Shown here: piece after piece, positions 58,771 through 64,000 of the stretch | How the letters are laid out: each line of letters opens with the position of its first letter | Numbering within the stretch: position 1 is the stretch's first letter | DNA from: Rhizobium sp. CCGE 510 | GTDB lineage: Bacteria; Pseudomonadota; Alphaproteobacteria; Rhizobiales; Rhizobiaceae | Assembly (NCBI RefSeq): GCF_000292525.1 | Contig: NZ_AEYF01000002.1 | Location: 124,001 to 188,000, forward strand | Length of the DNA stretch: 64,000 nucleotides | Direction of reading: 5' to 3' | Notes under the pieces: generated by a model | Told to the model about the DNA's origin: nothing | What the model saw: the letters and a program-made list of their open reading frames with translations, nothing else | Databases searched by the model: none | Program-made: the position numbers and the translations under genes

Positions 58771-59814
58771 ATGAAAGCGATGTTCTACGAAGCCTTTGAA
58801 CAGGCGCCCGAAATCCGCACCCTGCCCGATGCGACGCCTGCCGAGGACGGTGTCGTCATATCGGTCGGCGCCAGCGGGCTCTGCCGCAGCGACTGGCACG
58901 GCTGGATGGGACACGACGCCGATATCCGCCTGCCGCATGTGCCGGGGCACGAGCTTGCCGGAAAGATCGTTGCCACCGGCCGCGGCGTGATGCGTTTCAA
59001 GGTGGGTGACCGGGTAACCGTGCCGTTCGTTTCCGGTTGCGGCCATTGCAGCGAATGCCATTCCGGCAACCAGCAGGTCTGCCCCAACCAGTTCCAGCCG
59101 GGCTTCACCCATTGGGGGTCGTTCGCCGAGTATGTGGCGATCGATTATGCCGACACCAATCTGGTGCATCTGCCGGAGACGATCGACGATGCGACGGCGG
59201 CAAGCCTCGGCTGCCGCTTCGCCACCTCGTTTCGCGCCGTCACCGACCAAGCCCGCACCGGGCCCGGCGAATGGATCGCCGTGCATGGCTGCGGCGGCGT
59301 CGGCCTGTCGGCGATCATGATCGCCACCGCACTTGGGGCGAATGCGATCGGCGTCGACATATCCGAGGAGAAACTTGCCTTTGCCAGGGAATGCGGGGCG
59401 GTGGCGACGGTCAATGCCTCAAGCGTGGCCGACGTGGCCGAGGCGGTGCATGAGATCACCAAGGGCGGCGCGCATGTCTCGATCGACGCGCTCGGCCATC
59501 CCGCAACCTGCTTCAACTCGATCAAGAACCTTCGCCGACGTGGCCGGCATGTGCAGGTGGGGCTGATGCTCGGCGAACATGCCGCGCCGCAGATCCCGAT
59601 GGCGCAGGTGATCAGCCACGAGTTGGAGATCTACGGCAGCCACGGCATGCAGGCCTGGCGCTACGACGCCATGCTGTCGATGCTCGCCGCCGGCAAGATC
59701 GCGCCGCAGAAGCTGATCGGACGGCGTATCAGCCTCACGGAAGCCGTGCCGGCGCTGATGGCGCTCGACAAGGCGGAGGCGACCGGGATCAGCGTGATCA
59801 CGCGGTTTTCTTAA
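58771..59814 (+). CDS. Zinc-dependent medium-chain alcohol dehydrogenase
   Basis: 347 residues from the ATG at 58771 with AAGGAAG upstream. Catalytic-zinc ligands in [11 protein letters not shown] (Cys38) and PGHELAGKI; structural-zinc lobe [19 protein letters not shown]-binding [30 protein letters not shown]. The C-terminal [17 protein letters not shown] is typical. It oxidises alcohols with NAD+; substrate unknown. Divergent from ilvE. Confidence 0.93.
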   Translation: MKAMFYEAFEQAPEIRTLPDATPAEDGVVISVGASGLCRSDWHGWMGHDADIRLPHVPGHELAGKIVATGRGVMRFKVGDRVTVPFVSGCGHCSECHSGNQQVCPNQFQPGFTHWGSFAEYVAIDYADTNLVHLPETIDDATAASLGCRFATSFRAVTDQARTGPGEWIAVHGCGGVGLSAIMIATALGANAIGVDISEEKLAFARECGAVATVNASSVADVAEAVHEITKGGAHVSIDALGHPATCFNSIKNLRRRGRHVQVGLMLGEHAAPQIPMAQVISHELEIYGSHGMQAWRYDAMLSMLAAGKIAPQKLIGRRISLTEAVPALMALDKAEATGISVITRFS

Positions 59815-59854
59815 GAGAATTCGATCCTCCCCGAGAGCAGGCAGGCAACCGGCC

Positions 59855-60673
59855 CTATTCGGCCAAGCCAATCGAGGCGAGATAGGCCGCGGAAGCCGGG
59901 ATCTTCGACTTGTCCTTGATCTCGATGATCAGGCGCGGATTGCTTTCGAGCTTGGCAAGCGCTGCGAAGACGGCGCGCCAGTGGATCGAGCCTTCGCCGA
60001 GACTCCAATGGCGATCGGCATAGCCGTCGGCATCCTGCAGATGAACATGCTGCAGACGGTTGCCGGCCGCCTTGACGTAATAGTCGACTGGCGGCGCGCC
60101 GGTATAACCATTGGAATAATGGGCGTGGCCGGTATCGATCGAGACGGCGACGGCGGGCGAATTGAAGCTTTCGGCCAGCGCCACGCGGATACCAGGATCC
60201 TTGTCCTCGATGTTTTCGATGACCATGGTGCAGCCGATATCCTCGGCGCGCCTGACGGCCTCGCGCAGCGTCAGATGCACGCGCTCGACCAGATCCTCTC
60301 TGGCACCGTCATTGTTGTCGAGATTGTTGTAGGACCATGAGGTGTAAGGGCTGTGGACGACCATCTGCGTCGCGCCGATGGCGGCGCAAACGTCGAGGCC
60401 CTGCAGCAGCCGCCGGGTGACGACTGCGCGGATATCCGGATCTTCCGAGGCGATGCTAAAACCCCAGAACGGGCCGTGAATGCCAAGGCGGCCGGTATGG
60501 CCGTCGAGAAGCCTGCGGGCGCGCGCAGCAAGCGGCGCCCAGTCGCCGTTCAGAACCTCGGCATCGACGAAACTCTGCAATTCGAGATCGCGGGACTTTT
60601 CGAAGAGCCAGCCCCGGTGAACCTCGAGTTCATCGAGCGTCATGGCGGCGCCAGCGACGGGAAGAGAAGACAT
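59855..60673 (-). CDS. Sugar phosphate isomerase/epimerase (xylose isomerase-like TIM barrel)
   Basis: 272 residues. AP-endonuclease-2/xylose-isomerase fold with metal ligands suggested by HSPYTSWS, MVIENIEDKDP, SIDTGHAHYSNG, QHVHLQDADGYADRHWSLGEGSIHW and LIIEIKDK. Family members isomerise or epimerise keto sugars or inositol-like compounds. No pathway neighbours are present, so the substrate is unknown. Convergent with the alcohol dehydrogenase. Confidence 0.85.
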   Translation of the reverse strand: MSSLPVAGAAMTLDELEVHRGWLFEKSRDLELQSFVDAEVLNGDWAPLAARARRLLDGHTGRLGIHGPFWGFSIASEDPDIRAVVTRRLLQGLDVCAAIGATQMVVHSPYTSWSYNNLDNNDGAREDLVERVHLTLREAVRRAEDIGCTMVIENIEDKDPGIRVALAESFNSPAVAVSIDTGHAHYSNGYTGAPPVDYYVKAAGNRLQHVHLQDADGYADRHWSLGEGSIHWRAVFAALAKLESNPRLIIEIKDKSKIPASAAYLASIGLAE

Positions 60674-60792
60674 GGATGCGCTCCATCAATGACGCCGTGA
60701 CGGCGTGAAGGGACGGCCGGAACAGCCGCCGCGCTCTATGCGCCTCTTCTGTGTCGGCGGTATTACAGGCCGTCGAACTGGGGGTCGAGGCG

Positions 60793-61677
60793 TCAGAACA
60801 GATGCTTGTGACGCGCAAAAAGACGTGACAGCCGATCGAGTACAATGCGCACGCGCGGGATATGGGCGAGTTCGGCCGGGGCCAGCATCCAGAGCTCCCG
60901 CTCCGGCATCGGTGCTGCGAAGGCGACGGGCTCCAGACCGGAAACCGTCCCGGCAAGATAAAACGGCAGCATGGCAAGGCCGAGACCGGCGGCGGCGGCC
61001 TGCGCCTGAACCGCATTGCTGCTGGAGCGCAGGCTGATCGGGTGATCGGGAAAATTGCGGTCGAGCCAGCGCGCTTCGGCGACGCCCTCGCTATCGCTAT
61101 CATAGGCGATCAGCGGCGGAGAAACGCCGTTTTCGAAGGCGGTCCGCGTTTCCTTCGAACCGAAATAACCATAGCGGATAGTGGCAACGCGCCGGCCGGA
61201 GAGCTCACTGTCGCCGGGATGGCCGAGGCGAAGGGCGATATCGGCTTCGCGCTGGGCGAGACTCAACACCTTGATATCGGTGACGATCTCCAATTCGATA
61301 TGCGGCAGGCCGTCGAGAATTTCGGTGAGATTCGGCGCTAGCACAAGATCGGCAAGAGAACGGATCGTCGTCAGACGCACGCGGCCTTGCGGGCCGTCTT
61401 CGGCATTGAGCCGGTCGCGGATTGCGGTAGCCGCGGCCTCCATCGCGCCCGCCTCGCCGAGAATGGCGCTGCCTTGTCGGCTCAGCGCGTAACCGTCGGC
61501 CCGGCGCTCGAACAGGCTGACGCCGAGGCTTTGCTCCAGAGCGGCGATCCGCCGCGCCACCGTCGCGTGGTTGACCTTCAGGAAGCGGGCGGTGGCCGAG
61601 AGACTGCGATGCTTGGCCAGTGCCGCAAAAAAGCGCAGATCCTCCCAATCCAGTCCTGTGCGTTTTTGATCAGCCAT
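60793..61677 (-). CDS. LysR family transcriptional regulator
   Basis: 294 residues. HTH: FFAALAKHRSLSATARFLKVNHATVARRIAALEQSLGVSLFERRADGYALSRQG. Ligand domain from about 98 (GRVRLTTIRSLADLVLAPNLTEIL). Divergent, by 78 bp, from an isochorismatase/cupin pair it probably controls. A short palindrome lies in that gap. Confidence 0.92.
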   Translation of the reverse strand: MADQKRTGLDWEDLRFFAALAKHRSLSATARFLKVNHATVARRIAALEQSLGVSLFERRADGYALSRQGSAILGEAGAMEAAATAIRDRLNAEDGPQGRVRLTTIRSLADLVLAPNLTEILDGLPHIELEIVTDIKVLSLAQREADIALRLGHPGDSELSGRRVATIRYGYFGSKETRTAFENGVSPPLIAYDSDSEGVAEARWLDRNFPDHPISLRSSSNAVQAQAAAAGLGLAMLPFYLAGTVSGLEPVAFAAPMPERELWMLAPAELAHIPRVRIVLDRLSRLFARHKHLF

Positions 61678-61708
61678 TGAGAGGATATAGCGGATACTCG
61701 CTCAGACC

Positions 61709-61721
61709 GATAGCGGCTATC
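61709..61721. promoter_or_regulatory. Palindrome between LysR and isochorismatase genes
   Basis: GATAGC-G-GCTATC, a perfect inverted repeat with a one-base centre, in the 78-bp divergent promoter; a related ATAGCGGATA lies at about 61687. Candidate LysR-type binding site. Confidence 0.45.
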
Positions 61722-61755
61722 TCCTGGTGCGGAACCCGAACCTCAGGAGAAAGAT

Positions 61756-62382
61756 ATGGCTCCCCTCACTCTGCTTCAGCATGCCGGCGCAACGCCAAAG
61801 CCGGTCGACCTTGCGCAATCGGTGCTCGTCATCATCGATGCGCAGAACGAATACCTCGACGGCACGCTGCCGCTTTCCGGCATTGCGGAGGCGGTCGGCG
61901 AAATCGGCCGGCTGCTCGATACAGCACGCCAAAGCGGCATGCCGGTCTTTCACATCGTGCATCGTTCGGCGGCCGGAGCCGGACTTTTTGCGGCCGGCTC
62001 GCACGCAGCCGAAATCATTCCGGCACTGACCCCGGTCGAAGGCGAAATGGTGATCGCAAAGACGCTTCCCAATGCCTTTGCCGGCACGACCCTTGGCGCA
62101 GCGCTGACCGATCTTGCACAAGCAACCGGTCGTACCGATATTATCCTCGCCGGCTTCATGACGCATCTGTGTGTCAGCGCCACGGCGCGGGCAGCCCTCG
62201 ACCTCGGCATCCGGGCGATCGTCGTCGCATCGGCCGCAGCGACGCGCGACCTGCCCGATCCGCTCGGCGGCGTCATCGACGCCGATGTCGTGCATCGCAC
62301 TGCGCTCGCCGAACTCGCCGACCGCTTCGCGACGGTCGTTCCGAATGCAGGGTCTGTTGTCAAAGACGGCGCAAGGGTCTAA
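61756..62382 (+). CDS. Cysteine hydrolase, isochorismatase family
   Basis: 208 residues from the ATG at 61756 with AGGAGAAAG upstream. Catalytic triad Asp28 (VIIDAQNEY), Lys102 (IAKTLPNAF) and Cys139 (FMTHLCVSATAR) with a cis-peptide region AGFMTHLC. Members hydrolyse isochorismate, nicotinamide, N-carbamoyl compounds or other small amides/ethers. The neighbouring LysR regulator and cupin do not narrow the substrate. Cytoplasmic. Confidence 0.92.
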   Translation: MAPLTLLQHAGATPKPVDLAQSVLVIIDAQNEYLDGTLPLSGIAEAVGEIGRLLDTARQSGMPVFHIVHRSAAGAGLFAAGSHAAEIIPALTPVEGEMVIAKTLPNAFAGTTLGAALTDLAQATGRTDIILAGFMTHLCVSATARAALDLGIRAIVVASAAATRDLPDPLGGVIDADVVHRTALAELADRFATVVPNAGSVVKDGARV

Positions 62383-62439
62383 CGGCTGCACCCGCAAGAA
62401 AAGGCCGGCAAGAAAAGCCGGTCAGAAGAAGAAAGAGAC

Positions 62440-62916
62440 ATGATGTCCAACTCATTTGTGAACGTGCATGCCAGTCAAGAGAGCAGTGAAGGGGCGAAGC
62501 GCTTTTTTGTCCTCGGCGACCGGATCGAGCGACAGGTCCGTATCCGCGGAACCTGGCTCAACATCTTCGACGTCACCGTGCCGTCCGGCAGCCGCACCCC
62601 GAAACATGCGCATGCAAGCCCGGAAGTGTTTCGCATCCTCGAGGGACGTTTGACGATCTGGCGGCTCACCGACAACGGCCCTGAGGAGATCGAGGCCGGC
62701 GCAGGCGACATCGTCGCCATCCCGCCCTTCATGGTGCACGGCTATGCCAACCGCGGGACGGCCCCGGCCGTCTTTTCCGCGATCGTCGATCGCGACATGG
62801 CCGAATTCATAGAAGCGGAAGGCACGACCGAGCCGCTGAAAGCCCCCTCGCCTGAGACCATCGCCCGCATGACGGCGGCGGCCAATGCTTACGGGATCAC
62901 CATTCTCGCGGCTTGA
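62440..62916 (+). CDS. Cupin domain protein
   Basis: 158 residues; two tandem ATGs (62440, 62443) follow AAGAGA. Cupin core with metal-type motif 1 TPKHAHASPEVFRILEG and motif 2 AGDIVAIPPFMVHGYANRG. The histidine/glutamate pattern supports metal binding. It follows the isochorismatase gene by 57 bp and is likely co-transcribed. Enzymatic role unknown; cupins act as dioxygenases, isomerases or binding proteins. Confidence 0.87.
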   Translation: MMSNSFVNVHASQESSEGAKRFFVLGDRIERQVRIRGTWLNIFDVTVPSGSRTPKHAHASPEVFRILEGRLTIWRLTDNGPEEIEAGAGDIVAIPPFMVHGYANRGTAPAVFSAIVDRDMAEFIEAEGTTEPLKAPSPETIARMTAAANAYGITILAA

Positions 62917-62926
62917 TGGTGTGAAC

Positions 62927-62967
62927 GCATGATGCCGGGCCGCTTCGAGCGGCTTTCGGCATCATGC
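62927..62967 (+). terminator. Large hairpin after the cupin gene
   Basis: GCATGATGCCG (62927-62937) pairs perfectly with CGGCATCATGC (62957-62967), enclosing an inner hairpin CCGCT-tcg-AGCGG. It lies 11 bp after the cupin stop. No good T-run follows, so it could be a terminator lacking a U-tract or an mRNA-stabilising structure. Confidence 0.55.
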
Positions 62968-63498
62968 GGAAACACGAACAATGCTGTTAAAATCGTCAAT
63001 CAGAACGCGGTACGGCCTTCCTTTTCAAAACTGTCACATCAGTACGCTATAAGGATTTTCATCCCGCGCCTCTTGCGCCGGGACCGTTTCACCGCCAAAA
63101 TTGCGACATGCCTGATAGCGACCCATCCAGTACAAGCTCTGCCCGTTCCAGCCGGGATCTTCCGGCCGAGGAAGCTGGCGGCCACTGTAGACGGCGCGAT
63201 GACCTCCGCCTCGCCTCGGGTAGATCCCGCAGAGAGCGGCCTTCTTCCAGATCATTGCCAATGACGCGCCGCCGCATGGCAGGCTCTTGCCGAATCACTG
63301 ATGTTTTTCGACCGCATTTCCGACCCTTCCGCCGGGGTCGGGCTTGCCGCCTCACGGAATTCTGAAGACTGATGGAAGCGACGCTGATGTAATACGATGA
63401 TGGAAAGACGATGGGCGACGCGTATATAACGCCTCGTCGAACGCCTCGCCGCGTCGCTTGATCAACGTGGCATTGAAACCTCAACGAATAGGGTCCCT
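62968..63498. other. Gene-poor stretch before the TlyC-type gene
   Basis: 531 bp without a confident gene. A plus-strand frame at 63108-63365 (MPDSDPSSTSSARSSRDLP...) and minus-strand frames at 63034-63261 and 63089-63484 overlap each other; none has a recognisable domain or good ribosome site. 62968-63060 is A+T-rich and may hold a promoter. The part before 63498 presumably contains the promoter of the following gene. Confidence 0.5.
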
Positions 63499-64000
63499 GT
63501 GTTTCTGGAAATTGGAATTGTGGTGCTTCTCACCATCCTCAATGGTGTGCTCGCCATGTCGGAGCTGGCCGTTGTGTCTTCTCGAACGGCCCGCCTAAAG
63601 GTTCTCTCCGACAATGGAAGCAAGGGTGCCGCTCAAGCAATCAAACTTGCCGAAAACCCCGGTCGTTTTCTCTCTACGGTTCAGATCGGCATCACGCTGG
63701 TCGGTGTTCTCTCGGGCGCTTTCTCAGGGGCCACGCTCGGCAGCCGCTTGACCGGATGGCTGGAGACACAAGGGCTGTCATCGACGGCCGCCGATGCGAT
63801 CGGCGTCGGTTCCGTCGTCGTGGCGATCACCTATCTTTCTTTGATTGTCGGCGAACTTGTTCCAAAGCAAATCGCACTGCGAGAACCCGAAGCGGTTGCG
63901 GCGAAGGTCGCACCGGCCATGGCGGTGCTTTCAAAAATCGCGCTGCCGCTCGTGTGGCTTCTGAACGCCTCCGGAAATCTTGTGCTGAAGCTCTTGGGCC
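63499..64000 (+). CDS. Hemolysin family protein (TlyC/CNNM, DUF21 domain), N-terminal part
   Basis: The frame starts at a GTG at 63499 and runs off the right edge after 167 residues; an in-frame TAA at 63427 limits upstream starts. VFLEIGIVVLLTILNGVLAMSELAVVSSR and the following QIGITLVGVLSGAFSGATLG, then GELVPKQIALREPE, are the hallmark of DUF21 membrane domains. CBS and CorC_HlyC domains should follow outside the window. Such proteins are linked to Mg2+/Co2+ transport or membrane stress. Confidence 0.9.
   Translation, partial: MFLEIGIVVLLTILNGVLAMSELAVVSSRTARLKVLSDNGSKGAAQAIKLAENPGRFLSTVQIGITLVGVLSGAFSGATLGSRLTGWLETQGLSSTAADAIGVGSVVVAITYLSLIVGELVPKQIALREPEAVAAKVAPAMAVLSKIALPLVWLLNASGNLVLKLLG

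Noticed and set aside
63034-63484. Small open frames on both strands before the TlyC-type gene
   Set aside because: They overlap each other, have no recognisable domains or ribosome sites, and none can be preferred.

Overview
The window looks like chromosomal DNA of a Rhizobium of the leguminosarum/etli group. The evidence is high G+C coding DNA, a Ros/MucR zinc-finger regulator, a dmeRF cobalt/nickel efflux pair, a seven-gene Mrp antiporter operon, and many copies of short mosaic repeats of the rhizobial RIME kind. I see no phage, insertion sequence, CRISPR array, rRNA or tRNA gene. The genus call is inference from gene content and repeat types.

Layout. 1-1395: a truncated SDR oxidoreductase divergent from an AraC-type regulator. 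1465-6254: an overlapping pair of a peptidoglycan-binding membrane protein and a DivJ-like histidine kinase, a DUF5330 protein, sufE and mucR. 6694-12797: the mrpABCDEFG operon on the minus strand, mostly coupled by 1-4 base overlaps but interrupted between mrpC and mrpD by a palindromic repeat pair. 12924-23000: housekeeping and stress genes (msrB, pentapeptide protein, acetyltransferase, hemolysin III, universal stress protein under a likely FNR/FixK box, VOC protein, AI-2E transporter, amino-acid oxidase family, polysaccharide deacetylase, DUF930). 23156-34045: a prolyl oligopeptidase family protease, DUF1697, a TetR regulator with homocysteine methyltransferase, an MFS exporter, selO and the PQQ glucose dehydrogenase gcd.

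34289-38919: class A beta-lactamase, dmeRF with its G-tract operator, an acetyltransferase preceded by what reads as a complete ribosome-mediated attenuator, and two c-type cytochromes. 39201-42508: a LysR regulator divergent from a DsbA-like / NAD(P)-binding / degenerate metallo-beta-lactamase-fold operon. 42559-53326: LysE exporter with a WYL regulator, ADP-ribose pyrophosphatase-like phosphoesterase, sodB, a methyltransferase, a TSUP exporter, an MFS/TetR/GST group, nadE and a class III nucleotide cyclase. 53356-57365: emrAB-type efflux with a LysR regulator. 57641-64000: branched-chain aminotransferase, zinc alcohol dehydrogenase, a sugar isomerase-like protein, a LysR/isochorismatase/cupin group and the start of a TlyC/CNNM-type protein.

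Two signals stand out. The first is at 36716-36842: a 16-residue leader peptide carrying Tyr-Phe-Trp-Leu-Tyr codons, followed by four segments that can fold either as a protector plus terminator or as an antiterminator, in front of a GNAT acetyltransferase. This suggests aromatic amino-acid (or charged tRNA) control of an acetyltransferase. The second is a family of roughly 50-bp hairpin repeats, four copies of which carry the stop codon of the adjacent minus-strand gene. Other structures worth checking are a 20-bp direct-repeat array upstream of the beta-lactamase and a 21-bp palindromic repeat array between emrA and emrB.
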